Source: Romanomermis culicivorax
Lineage: Eukaryota > Nematoda > Enoplea > Mermithida > Mermithidae
Reading direction: 5' to 3'
DNA length: 64,000 nucleotides
Assembly (NCBI GenBank): GCA_963922205.1
Contig: CAWUHX010000242.1
Span: 310,001 to 374,000, forward strand
The notes beneath the pieces were generated by a model. That model saw nothing but the letters and a program-made list of their open reading frames with translations, ran no database searches and was not told the origin of the DNA. The position numbers were made by a program, and so were the translations under genes. Positions 37,291 through 48,715 of this stretch are shown here, one piece after another. The first letter of the stretch is position 1. Each line of letters begins with the position of its first letter.

Positions 37291-38314
37291 TCGACGTTGA
37301 ATCAATGTATATAATATTAAGTTACTTTTATTTAGAAAAGTACATTTTTATCATCGTAGGAAATTTACAGGTTGTTAATGATTGATAAATAGATGGAAAC
37401 TCTGAAGTTCCTCTGTTCATTCAGTGGGATTCAGATAGAAAACTGAAATTCATATTTTTGGTGTCTGATTCAAAAGGAAAAATTGGTGTCGTTGGCACAA
37501 TGTTTCGACCGAAAATTTACTCACCTTCCGAGTTAATTTTCCTATAAGCAATTATAGACATGCATAATCTCTATGATTTATTTGATGTTTGATGCGTGTA
37601 TTTAATTAATGCAAATTTTTACGAATTGAGTGCGTGAAGTTCAACGATATTTTTATTACTAACTCAGTATGTTTCTAGCAAAAAAATATTTTTGGTGGCC
37701 ATTAGCATTTCTAGTAATTCCACTTACAAACTAACATTCTGCAGTTTCAATCCACTGAATTATTCAATATCTTTTTTTATTAGTTACAAGTGAACATTTT
37801 GCCGATAAGTGAGATTTTCTATCAACCTTTACGATTTTGCTTTTCGAGTCTCGATTGGAGCACCGTTTTTCCTCAAATTGGGTCTTTTGAGGAAAAAATT
37901 TTTGGCATGGTTCTCATGAGGGAATTTTTTTTCAGTTCAAAACCGGAAAGATTAATTATGGCGAACTTTAGAAGGTCATAACCTCAAAATTTTCCAGGGC
38001 TTCGCGCCGGTCATGAGTATAACAGTCATTGTTTTCTGTTAGGCGCGGCCGTTAGCATATTTTTTCTATCAACTGAATTACATCTCCGCGCTCCCTTGAA
38101 AATTCCTGGCTACGGCCTTGGTAATAATAACATACCTGTAATTGGGGGTGAGTTGGGGGCCCCCACAACTTGGTCGAACCCTATACCCACCCCCCAAATC
38201 GAAAAATAGGAAAAAATTAGATAAAAACTGCCCTTCTCGAGAAAAATTCCGAAATTTTTTCGACTTTTTTTGGATTTTTTTGACCCGCTCCCCAAAATTT
38301 TTGAAATGTTGGGA
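37291..38314. other. Gene-free stretch
   Basis: AT-rich. Near 38130 is 'atacctgtaattgggggtga', followed by 'cttggtcgaaccctataccc', which resembles one end of the G-rich MITE at 52355-52554, so a fragment of that family is present to about 38330. No gene is supported. Confidence 0.45.
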
Positions 38315-39226
38315 TCTCCACCCCAAAATTTAAATTGAAGAAAAACTTGAAATTTTCGAGTTTAAAGTTTAAACTACAAGCATTGTGGACATAATGACCA
38401 CGAATTATATTAAAAATCAATGGTTAAGTCCTCTATGATGACAAGTATACATGTAATTGGGGGGGAAGTGCTATGGGAACCCCCCCCCAGAAATCGTCGA
38501 CTATATGGCTAACCATTGGGCGACTGCCCCCTAGGATTTTTTAATCCTATGGCTAGCCATAGGGTGGCCCAAGGGATCCCCATACTTTTGGTCGGAAAAT
38601 GTCAATTTTTTGACGAAAAATGTAAATTTTTGAACAAAAAATGGTCAAAAACGCTAATTTTCTCGGCGCCTCGCGCCATAGTTACATTTTTTAGACAAAA
38701 ATTACTATTTTTTGAACTGTTTTTCGAACTTTTTTCGTGAAAAAATCGATTTTTTTCTTCAGAGACACCTCCCCCAAAATTTTGAAAATTACTGACCCCC
38801 GGCCCAAGAAAAGTGACCCAACCCCCCCCCCCCCAGACCTCGGGGCTCCGTTACATGTATGATGACAAATGAGAGTCCAAAAAAGATGTTAATTTTTCCG
38901 GCGCCAAGCGCAGGAAAATAAATTTTCCGAACATTTATTTCAAGAATTGGATTCAAATTTTGTGTTCAAAAGTCGTAATTTCTAGAATTTTACTTGAAAA
39001 ATTTTGAAGCCACTAATCTATTTGTAAACTCTCATGAACTTGGCCGAAAATATATGAATAAGAAGAGTATAAATTTCCGAGATATATTTCCATGGAGCTT
39101 TTGACCTGATTTTACATTAGAAAAGAAATAATCGCATCAAAGAGACTTGACGTATTGATTTTTCTCAAGAGGAAAAATGTGAATCTTCATTGAGTATCAT
39201 GATACAATATTGAATATCCTGGCAAA
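38315..39226 (-). repeat. R1 repeat, interrupted by a MULE-like MITE
   Basis: Matches R1 at 50255-51020 in the same orientation: 'ctacaagcattgtgg', 'ttaagtcctctatgatgaca', then after the MITE 'agagtccaaaaaagatgtta', 'aaaagtcgtaatttc', 'ctcatgaacttggccgaaaa', 'gacttgacgtattgat' and 'aatcttcattgagtatca'. The distal hairpin part of R1 is missing here. Confidence 0.75.
38447..38860. mobile_element. MULE-like MITE with a 10-bp TSD
   Basis: ATACATGTAA (38447-38456) to TTACATGTAT (38851-38860). Flanks GATGACAAGT (38437-38446) and GATGACAAAT (38861-38870) differ at one base. The paralogous R1 copy near 50400 reads 'ctatgatgacaagtgagag' with no insertion. That is an empty-site equivalent and supports the boundaries. 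Nine to ten base duplications are typical of Mutator-like elements. Confidence 0.85.
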
Positions 39227-39608
39227 TCGACGTATCTGACATTTTTGTGAAAATCAGTTTATGTGACCAAATGATACACATGGGTCATCTGCGCATTCTG
39301 GCAAAAGCACGTATTTGCACATATAAAGAGTGGCACAGTAAAAGGCGAAAACAAATCGCCGTATGTACTGCTGTCAAAACACAAATTGAGGCTAAAAAAC
39401 GTATATCACAATGTGCTAATTGTGCACATCACACTTTATTTATATCTGTGTGGAACAAATTCACGTATACACACATACGTTCATTTGGCATATTCCTTTT
39501 TTTTGTTGTCCATATCAATGTGTTACAAACGTTATTTTTGCACCAAGTTTGGTTTTAACATGAACATTATTTTCTGTTTTTTTCAGGATAATTTTTTTAT
39601 GATTAAAT
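39227..39608. other. Upstream region of the PWWP/transposase-like gene
   Basis: No repeat or RNA is recognised. 'tttctgtttttttcag' at 39574-39586 could be an acceptor into the first visible exon, so transcription may begin further left. Confidence 0.4.
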
Positions 39609-42600
39609 ATGAATAATAAATTTGTTTGGTGCAAATTCAAATCCAGTGCTTGGTGGCCATCTTACATATGCAAGGACATCGAGGTACCACAAAATGTACT
39701 CAAACAAGCTCGAAATCGTCGACCTATTGTTTTCTTTTATCAAACGAATAACTATGGATACCCCCCAGACGTCAAAAAAATGCGGCCTCTCGAAAACATG
39801 CCAGAAAATATATCGAAGAAGCAAGCAGCAGCATTAAAACTGGCACAAGATGCTAAAGAAGTAAATTAAAATGCTCAGGATGAAAATGAATTACACAGTT
39901 AAAACTTCAATTATAGAATTTCGAAGTCAAAGCTACTATGGAAGGTTTCTTGACACTGTCGAAGAATCAGTAGTGATTGCCAACACCGTTAAATCGAACG
40001 AAGGTGGTTCATCTGGTGGATATGTTTCATCTCTGGTGCAGCAAACAAATGATTCGGATGATGTAAACAATTCATGTGTAAGTGTCTTTCACACTTTCCT
40101 GGCTCATAATAATAATAGTCATTATTAGCTTCCTACAATTCTGTTGCATTTTATAGCTCGACTCAGATGATCAAGTACATCAAGAAGTTTTACGAAAAGA
40201 AACAATAGTGCTAACTGATGATATTGATCGTGAAAGTCCGCCATCACGCTTGATGCGAGGAATGCCACTTTTTTCATCCGCAATAGCATCATCTTCGGGA
40301 CATATAGTAGATGACACTGGTGGAAGTGACCCTGCTTATGAGCCTACATCATGTATACTGTGTTTTAATCACTTATTTAAGTCTATTCTAATATTTAATT
40401 TCTACTTCTGATTCAGCTGACGAATCATCTACTAGCGACAATGACTATTCAAATTCAGCACCAGTGGAAGTCAGTTCCATCGATCCAGATGATCTACAAG
40501 TCACAAATCAGAATGTCCAAAATCAAATGCCCTACGTCCCACGCCCATTGAAAAGGCGAAGAATCGCTGAGCCAGAAGCGTGGAAACAAACAAGCAGCAA
40601 AAAGCACGTCTGCTCAATCAGCCATACAACTCTCTCCATAGTGGAAAGGCAATCAATCCGAAGGACATCATGTCCCCAGGTTGTGATTGCAAGAAACACT
40701 GTTCTGAAAGTATACCTCATCAAAAACAACGACAAATTTTCAACTATTACTGGTCATTAGAAACTGAGCACGCTAAAAGAGACTATTTGGTGCGCCGAAT
40801 GAAACGGGAAAAACCAGCTAGAAAGGTTAGAGTAACTAGAATTGACCTAACTTAATATTTATAATTTTTATCTAAGCCTGCTTCCATTTTCAGCTTACCA
40901 AAAGCAAGTCAGATAAACCAAAACCCAAAAATTGGACATTCAAATATTATTTCAATGATGGTGAAAAAGAAATCAAAGTCTGTCAGAAGTTTTTTTGGTG
41001 CACATTTGGATTTCCATCGGATAGTCAAATTCGGGTTGCACAAAACGTGTTAAATGAGCAAGGTTACACAATGATTATAGTATTACCATAATACAAACTA
41101 GTATCATAAAATAGGTTAATCTATTGTAGGGACAGCTACGCCTAAAAAACCAAGAGGCCCACCAGTTAACAAACTGTCTGAGCAAGATGTTCAACCATGG
41201 CCGTGCGCAAGAGGGGGGGCGGGGGACGGCCGCCCCCCCCCCATTGAGGCAGTAACTCTAAACCGAAAAGATGCGTTTTGGTGGACTTTAAAAGGTCAAA
41301 ATCTCAAAATTTTCCGGCGCTTCGCGCCGGTCATGGGTATAATTATAACTATATTCTATCAGGCGCGGCCGTTAGCATATCTACTTCGACATACTAATTA
41401 ATGCTCAACAGTTTCTATCAATCAAGTTAGCTCGTTTCATTTTCTAATCGTTTACAGTCAATTATGTCGCCGAAAATAGAGATTTTTCATCAAGTCTCTC
41501 AATTTTTTCTCTCGATGATTGGAATTTTTTATTGCAATCTGAACTTTTGCGTTTATTGAAGGTGGAAATTGAAGACATTACTCTAGAACGCGATTTCAAA
41601 ACATTTGTTCACGAATTATCTGTTGTAGAGATTTTTCAGCATTTTAGAATACAAAAACCTGAAAATTTTTCCGGCGCTGCGCACTGGAATGGGACGCAAA
41701 TTACGCTTCATCAGTCTGATTTTAATTCATTTCCCAACGTTATGAAGGTTCATTTTCCAGCGTTTTAGAAAGTGAAAATCAAAAAATTTTTCCGGTGCTT
41801 GGCGCCGGACCAAGAAAGTGTTTTAGAAACATTTTAGAAAGTGGAAATCAAAAAATTTTTCCGGTGCTCCGCACCGGAACATTCTATAGAACACCAATAT
41901 ATTCTTCATGAGCTCATTTTGACTAACATAACCAGAATTTTCTCAATTTTTTCCTCATTTTTGCAGGTTTCTGACTACAAATACAACAAAATGCTTGGGT
42001 ATGTCCCTAAAATGCATAAAAAAGCATCCGTAGCCAAATTATAAGCGTTTTTAAAAATGTGGAAAATTTTTGGAAAATGAGGAAAAAAATTTTGGGTCCG
42101 ATTCTCATGTGGAAAAAATCTTTGAGGAAAAAAACGGTGATGCACACAGTATATCCGCGTAAGATCAACATTTCCTGGGGCTATTCAGTGAAAAAATCTA
42201 GTCCGCCCCCCCATGAAAAAATCCTGCGCACGGCCCTGTGTTCAACATATTTGTGATCATATCAACAGTTTTCCAAAAATGCTGTCACATTTTTGTAGAG
42301 CAAATTCAACAGTGCTCTATCTAAATTCTACTCTGAATTACAAGATCATGCATTGAATGTACAAGATATGGTTGGTTGAACAAAATTTGCAAGATATTGT
42401 CAAATATCCATCGTACAAAGAACAAAGAAGTATGAATTGATAAACAAACAAAGAAGTATGAATTGATAAACTCCCTAAACTATCAATTTTTAACTAATTG
42501 TTTCTACATTAAATTCAGATTTTCAAAACCATGAACCTTCGATTTCATCGCAACAAAAAAGACAAATGTAAAATATGTGTGAAAAGTGAAAAGATATCCG

Positions 42601-43922
42601 GCAACGTCTTCCAAAAAACCAAATACAACAACGAAATTTTACAACCTCATTTAGAAAGGAAAATGGCCGCAATTGCTGAAAAATTGACAGATACCACATT
42701 GTCAAAATCAGATGAATCGATCCATGTAGTCACAATGGACCTCCAAGCTATTTTACCATGCCCAGTTTCTAAATCAAGTAATATTATCACCTACTTTTTT
42801 CCAACAGAACTTTACATTTATATACAAATGATCAACTGATTAATTTAGGCTTAACGTTCTACAAAAGGCATTTACGGTGCTACAATTTCACCATTTACGC
42901 TATGGCTGAAAAACGTGGTTACTGCTATTCCTGGAGTGAATTGAATGGTGGCAAGGGCACCAACGAAATTGCAAGTCCCCTCTACCACTACTTGCAGAAC
43001 TATGTACCAACTGGTGTGAAACGGGTTATTTTGTGGTCTGATGGATGTGGAGGGCAAAACTGCAATTCAATTTTATCATCAGCACTGCTGCGATTTGTCC
43101 AATCAAACAATACTATGTATGATTGAGATGATCGATCAAAAATATTTGGAAGTTGGTGAGTTTTTCCCAGTTATAATGAAATCAACTCATGCATTTCCAT
43201 ACTTCCCTTGTAGGGCATACCCAGATGGAAGTCGATACCATGCACGCCGATATTCAAAATTATCGCAGGAGACGTAATCCCAAAATTGAAATCCCACACG
43301 ACTGGGAAAAAGTGTTCAGTGAAGCTGTTGGCGGTGCTGGTGCTAATCCTTATGTTGTAACAAAGCTTGGAAACCTTATTTTCGATTATAAGCCCATTGC
43401 TGATCTGCTCAACTTTCCAAAAAAATTAGGGATTGTGAGTTAATTAACTTATAAGCATTAAAGACATTTCAAGTTCACATTAATTTTTCAGTTACTTGGC
43501 GCAATATCAAACATCTGCAGTACAAAAAAGGCGAAGGGGGCCACATCTACTACCGAAATAACTTCAACAACGTTTTCAGTTCGATTGAAGTGTATAAAGG
43601 CCATTCTCGTGTTGGTCGTAGACCACAAGAAAGTTATTTTGAAGTGATGTTGCAATGCGCCTACAATGGCCAAATTCCAATTTGTTCAAAGAAGAAAAAA
43701 GATCTGCTGGATTTGATAAAGGATGGTGTGATTGACAAATGCCACACTCGATTTTATTCAGAGTAACAGACTATTAACTCCAAAACAATTGATTTAAAAA
43801 TTTTAGCTGTTTAAAACTGATTTAGATTGATTGCCGAAGACGAAATACGGGAAGAAGAAATCATTGATCAAATGGAATTGCAAGAGAACGAATTGAGGAC
43901 ACTCGAACTATGCAATGCATAA
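39609..43922 (+). pseudogene. PWWP-like plus transposase-like multi-exon gene, broken
   Basis: Eleven candidate exons: 39609-39860, 39917-40077, 40157-40352, 40417-40825, 40894-41062, 41130-about 42428 (split by a hAT MITE), 42519-42777, 42849-43155, 43214-43434, 43492-43762, 43826-43922. Exon one has a PWWP-like fold (VWCKFKSSAWWPSYI ... IVFFYQTNNYG). Later exons carry CDCKKHCSESI, FKYYFNDGEKEIKVCQKFFW, HRNKKDKCKICVK, VVTMDLQAILPCP, ILWSDGCGGQNCNS and GHTQMEVDTMHADIQ. These are hallmarks of a widespread eukaryotic transposase-like family with an RNase H-like core whose formal name I cannot give with certainty. Lesions: frame change near 40580, MITE in an exon, TGA at 42354-42356, frame change near 43120, and phase mismatches after exons one and nine. 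No TIRs were found around it. Confidence 0.7.
41196..42238. mobile_element. hAT-type element (CAGGGCCGTG family), 1043 bp, in an exon
   Basis: Left end CATGGCCGTGCGCA, right end TGCGCACGGCCCTG. The target duplication TGTTCAAC is perfect (41188-41195 and 42239-42246). With the element removed, the reading frame of the host exon continues across the duplication site, showing that the insertion is secondary. The ends carry G- and C-runs. The interior has several copies of a 'ccggcgc(t)tcgcgccgg' hairpin and no transposase. Confidence 0.85.
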
Positions 43923-44379
43923 TTTTCTGTAAGATTTAAAGATTTATATGACTGTATTTTTCTTGTTATAAATCGCGTCTCATGTGCAATAAATGTTTTG
44001 TTCATCAAATGGCTTATTTATATAGGAGTTGGATCATTTTTTATCTATTTCAGGGAAAGAGTTTTGAAGATGCGTTTTCACTTAACTAACATACTTTGAC
44101 TTTGAATCTGGCAAAAAAACGTATGTAATAGTTACGTGAATTTTGCACAATATTTTTTGCTGCATAATCAACGTAAGTGACACTAATTTGCTTAATTAGT
44201 GAATGAAGAATTCAAGAATTTAGCCCATGAAATCCGACTGGGCTGAAGAACTTAACTTGAAAATAACAACCATGCAACTTGTATGACAAAATTTTGATGA
44301 AGTTAAATTTGATTATCTCAAAACTACATTTTTACACATACATTGATTTGCCTGAATGGTATTATATTACCAATTAAAA
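43923..44379. other. Gene-free stretch
   Basis: Downstream of the transposase-like gene. A 'gcaataaatg' at about 43988 contains AATAAA and could be its poly(A) signal, about 65 bp after the stop. Nothing else was seen. Confidence 0.4.
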
Positions 44380-44692
44380 CATGAGATAATACGTTTAAGA
44401 TGATGAAAACTATTATAGATCATAAGTGAAGGCAGACATGCTAAAAGAAGCGCCTGAGCTAGATAATACAAATAATGATATTGTAATTAAAGTTATAACC
44501 AGCGCAAAGCACCGGAAAATTTTGAGATTATGACCTTCCAAAATGCACCAAAATGCATCCTTTCTGTATCCGATCCCCAAAATTTTCTTCCCCAAGTGGA
44601 GAAAGAGCCCAAAATTTTTTTACTTTCCCGATTTTATTTCCCGAAAAAGCACAATTTGGGGAAAAAACAGAGGTCGGACCTCTTACAGGTAT
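44380..44692 (-). repeat. R1 end segment with an extra G-rich terminus
   Basis: Reverse copy of 52965-53265. It has 'gataatacgtttaagatgat', 'gcagacatgctaaaagaagc', 'accagcgcaaagcacc' and 'aatgcaccaaaatgcatcct', then 'ccccaaaattttcttcccca' and 'tcggacctcttacaggtat'. The matching composite shows that this G/C-rich tail is part of the family and not a chance neighbour. Confidence 0.65.
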
Positions 44693-44701
44693 GAACAATA
44701 A

Positions 44702-44865
44702 CAGGGCCGTGAGAAGGACTTTTTCATGGGGGGGGGGGGGGGAGCGGACCAAACTTTTTTTACTAAATAGCACCATAAAATGTTGATTTTACGCGATACA
44801 TTTTTCGCATGCTACCTCAATGGGGGGCGGCCGCCCCCCCCCGCCACTCTTTGTGCACGGCCCTG
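44702..44865. mobile_element. hAT-type MITE (CAGGGCCGTG family), 164 bp
   Basis: CAGGGCCGTGAGAAGG to TTGTGCACGGCCCTG. Flanks AACAATAA and AATAGTAA match at six of eight positions. It carries the G13/C10 runs and 'tgaggtagc'-like core of the family in the opposite orientation to 35750-35907. Confidence 0.7.
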
Positions 44866-47454
44866 AATAGTAATGATGATATGATTATGAATGGTATGAA
44901 TGTTAAACTTACTAACGACAGCAAAAAGATTTTTAAAAATCATCAAGAAAAATCTTGATTTTCGCCAAATAAGTGGAACGCATAAACTAGGAAACTAGGA
45001 TGACATTTTCTAACAGTGCACTATAAAAAATACTTAAACTTAAAAACGCATAAAAATGCATCTACGGAGAGGAAAAGCTAAGCTAGTCATGAGGGCCACC
45101 CGGCTCCAGGTTACACTGCACAACTTGTGGGAAAATATTGTTGCGCAGCCTGAAATTCGTTTGATGTTGAGAAAAAATCTGCTTCCACAGTCCACCAAAA
45201 TTTCAAATTCAATATTTAAACGTGAAACATTTTTTGTGTCATTGACGCCATACCTGTAAAAGGTCCAACCAGCTGGTGGGGATAAATTCAAAATTTGTGG
45301 GATGGATGTACCCAGAACACAGTTACCCAAAGAAAAACCCACAAACAAATTTGAAAAAGCCGAAACTTTCGATAATTTTCTTCTCCAATAAAAATTTGTT
45401 TCCAAATTTTGTTTCTAAATTTGTTTTTTCCGGGGGTCCCAATATTCGAGTACTGGGTTCGAGCATATTGGAGGATCCTCCGTCAAAATAAATTCCCCAA
45501 TTACAGGCATTATTAGCACTAGTATTTCCGTTCTACAAAAAAAACTATTATCTGGCCTGGCCTGACTAATTATCCTCATCATCAGCGTTTTTTTGTGCAC
45601 GTACATTTGTGCCAATTGACACAAAGGGCCAAAAAAATTTGTGCCAATGGCACAAAAAAAATTTTACAGCCTAAAAATATATACTGGAAACCTTTAAAAA
45701 GTTTTTTGACAAATGTTTGATAAAAAAATAACTAAACATACTTTCGCCCAGGGTATTCTTTGCACAGGCCAGGTTGCAATGTACAACTTGGGGAAAAATT
45801 TTGGTTGCACAGATAAATTTTTGGTTGCTCACTCTAAAATCGATAAATTTGCTTAAATTTATCGGAAAAACCATCGCAAACTAGTTTTCTTCTACTTCAT
45901 TCGATCCGCGTCAGTTTTAGACATTTGAAACCCAATTTTCTGAGTTTTGGAGACAAAATGAAAAGATTAATATGACTAGACTGGAGTAATACATAGCGCC
46001 GAAAATTTATTCAGGATTTCAGTATTTTAGAACGCTGGAAAATGAATCTTTTCATCTTTTGTTTGCCAGTTTCAGTCGGGAAAACTGGAATTCAAAAACT
46101 AGGCAAGCGACTAAGAATTTGGATCTTTTATTCGGCAAAAATTTCTTCACTCAAAATGTTTTGATCGCATGAAAGTCAAAATTTTTATGAAGATTGCAAA
46201 AAAATTTTGGGAAAATGACCGAGAAAAATGTTAGTTTTCATCAAATTCGTCAACAAACAATACAGGATCAAACATTTATCAATATGTAATATGTTGATAA
46301 TTAGAACCTATAAGCACTAACTAGAATGACCTTTTCTAACCGCACATCAGAATATTATAAAATAATATACATGATTTGACACCCGGCGCCAAGCGCAAAA
46401 AAAGTTTCAGTTTTTTCCAGTTTAGAAAGCATAAAAATGCATCTCCAGAAGACAGAAAACCCTATCACCTAATCAAAAGAACAGTCAGGCCTCAAGTTGC
46501 ACTGTGCAACTTGGAAGAAAAAATTTGGTTGTACAGCCCGAAATTTGGTTGCTGTGTGCAAAAAAACCTAATTTTGCCGCACTAATTTGCATTAAAAATC
46601 GTGCCAACTCTTTGTTATCTAAGCACGTCAACACTGCGATAAGAAAAACTGATAGAGAAAGCAGTTTATATGATTCGAAAAGAAATCGGATACTGTGAGA
46701 ATTCAGATATTTTTATAGAATTTTTCAGGCATTTTATATTTTTATTTAATTTTCGGCTACGAATTATTTCTTAACACCGATGCAAAAGAATTAAGGATGT
46801 CCATAATTGCTTTCCCCTGAAATAATAAGCCGAAAGTCGCTTCGCGTAAATTTTTGGATTTTTTTTACAAGTCGGTTTCCTTCTCAGTTATAGTCGGCAG
46901 TGGCTACATGGACTCAAGTGCCTCACAGCAGGGGTTGTCTACAGAGCAAAAATGACCTGCTGATCTCAAATAGTTATCAAATGCTCAAAATGCTCTGATC
47001 AAAGTCGCCCCACTTTACCTTCAACACTATATTCCTTCAAGACCCTATTTTAACTAAGAACTTCATTTGGAAGAGCCTCAACAGCGCTGCGCCCTAAGCC
47101 TAAGGAAAATTTTGAAGGAAAAATAAATGTCTACTCACTAGTCACAGAAATCCATGATCAAAATTAACCAACAACTCATATACAATAATTAGGCTGAAGG
47201 CCGGGAACCGACTTATAAGATTTAGCCAAATTTTTGGTTTGAAAATTGTGCCAAAAACATCAATTTTTCTGTTGGAATCAAACACCAAAAATTAAAATTT
47301 TGATTTCTAATCACACTGAATCACACTGACTGGAAGTTAACCTTTTCTATTCATTTTTCAGTCATTGACAATCTCAAAGTTTGTTGCGATCATACGAATA
47401 TACTATTCGAATACAACAATTCTCTCAGGTTCTAGACAACAAATAAAAGTACCT
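44866..47454. repeat. Repeat mosaic without recognised genes
   Basis: Three diverged copies of 'caggttgcactgtgcaactt' plus 'gggaaaa(t)attttggttgc' lie at about 45105-45170, 45770-45830 and 46485-46560. A GTGCCAATGGCAC cluster lies at 45600-45665. Frames at 45040-45405 (minus) and 46376 span these repeats and look like chance. 46.6-47.4 kb holds nothing recognisable. Confidence 0.5.
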
Positions 47455-47745
47455 AATATTATTCGGCGCCAAGCGCCGAGAAAATTTTACGTTTTCAGCC
47501 CCTAAAATGACCAGAAATCAAGGAAATTCAGCCTTCGACCGGTCAAAAATTTTTGGATGTTTGTGCCAATTGGCACAAACTGGCACAAAATTTGTGCCAA
47601 TTGGCACAAACGCCCGAAATTTTTTGTGCCATTCCAATTTTTTTTGCGCCAAACTGTCAAAAACCATGTTTTGGCACAAAAAAAACACTGCCGTGCTTTA
47701 ATGTGAAAAAAATCTATAATGTTTAAAAAATTTTTGAGGTCTTTC
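47455..47745 (+). repeat. Repeat with GTGCCAATTGGCAC palindromes
   Basis: Begins 'ggcgccaagcgccgag', then 'cgaccggtcaaaaattttt', then perfect palindromes TTGTGCCAATTGGCACAA at about 47561 and 47592, then 'ccaaactgtcaaaaaccatg'. Related to 37050-37290 in the opposite orientation. Confidence 0.55.
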
Positions 47746-47764
47746 CACAAATGTGGAAGAAAAA

Positions 47765-48470
47765 TTTGGGGTTTTCATATTGGAAAGATGCATTTTGGTG
47801 CATTTTAGGAGGTCCAAATCTCAAAATTTTCTGGCGCTTCGCGCCGGTTATAACTTTAATAATCATCATTATTTATTAAGTAGCTCAGGCGCGGCTTTAA
47901 TCATGTCTACCTTTATTTATCATTTAATTTATAATAGTTTTCATCATCTTAAACGTATTATCTCATGCTTTAATTGGTAATCTTCAATAATATCATGATA
48001 TTTAAGGAAGATTCGCATTTTTTCTTTTTGAGAAAGATCAAGTCCCTATGCTTTTAGATGCGATTATTTCTTTGCCAACGTAAAATCAATTAAAAAGTTT
48101 CATGGAAATATCTACTCTTCTTACTCATATATTTTCGAGCAAGAGAGTTTACGAATCAATTACAGATTTTAAAATTTTTAAAATTCTTGAAATTACGACT
48201 TTTGAACACAAAATTGGAATAACCAAAAAATTTTCCGGCGCTCCACGCCGGAATCATTAACATCTTTTATGGGCTTTCACTTGTCATCGACTTGACCATC
48301 GATTTCTCATGCAATTCAAAGTCAATTATGCTCTTGGATAGTTTGCTAGAAAATTTACTCCACAATGCTGGTAGATTAGGCTTTAAAGTCGAGCTTTTCA
48401 ATTTTTTCTTTATTTTAATGAATTAACTTCCCTAAAAACACCGGAAGGCTTGAAAAAGCTCAAAAACAGT
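47765..48470 (+). repeat. R1 repeat copy
   Basis: Plus-orientation R1 starting 'ggaaagatgcattttggtgc', then the hairpin 'ggcgcttcgcgccgg', 'tcatgtctacctttatttat', 'cttaaacgtattatctcatg', 'gattcgcattttttc', and ending near 'ggaaggcttgaaaaagctca'. No TIR is evident. Confidence 0.7.
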
Positions 48471-48559
48471 GCGATAAAGCCTCATTTGTACTTGGGTGGG
48501 TTGGGGGGGGGGGACTCCCCCCAACTCGGCCAACCCTGTACCCAAAATCATTTCCCGGC

Positions 48560-48715
48560 AGTGGTTATTCAGCGCCCGGCGCTGAATATCCTTTCGTCTC
48601 AATTTTTTTTATTCAGCGCCCGGCGCTGAATAACCAAGCATGTTAATTTTTTTTATGCAGCGCCGGGCGCTGAATAACATTTTATCATTACGTTGGTTAT
48701 TCAGCGCCCGGTTCT
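48560..48715. repeat. Cluster of GC palindromes (TTATTCAGCGCCCGGCGC type)
   Basis: Three full units and one half unit of a 24-25-bp near-perfect palindrome, whose halves are TTATTCAGCGCC and GGCGCTGAATAA. They are separated by about 20-30 bp of unrelated AT-rich DNA. Some units carry the inverted centre GCGCCGGGCGC and TATGCAG in place of TATTCAG. A second cluster lies at 52661-52820. Confidence 0.8.

Noticed and set aside
45040..45405. 121-codon minus frame
   Set aside because: Spans the 'ggttgcactgtgcaactt' repeat and lacks any domain; similar frames recur at the other repeat copies.
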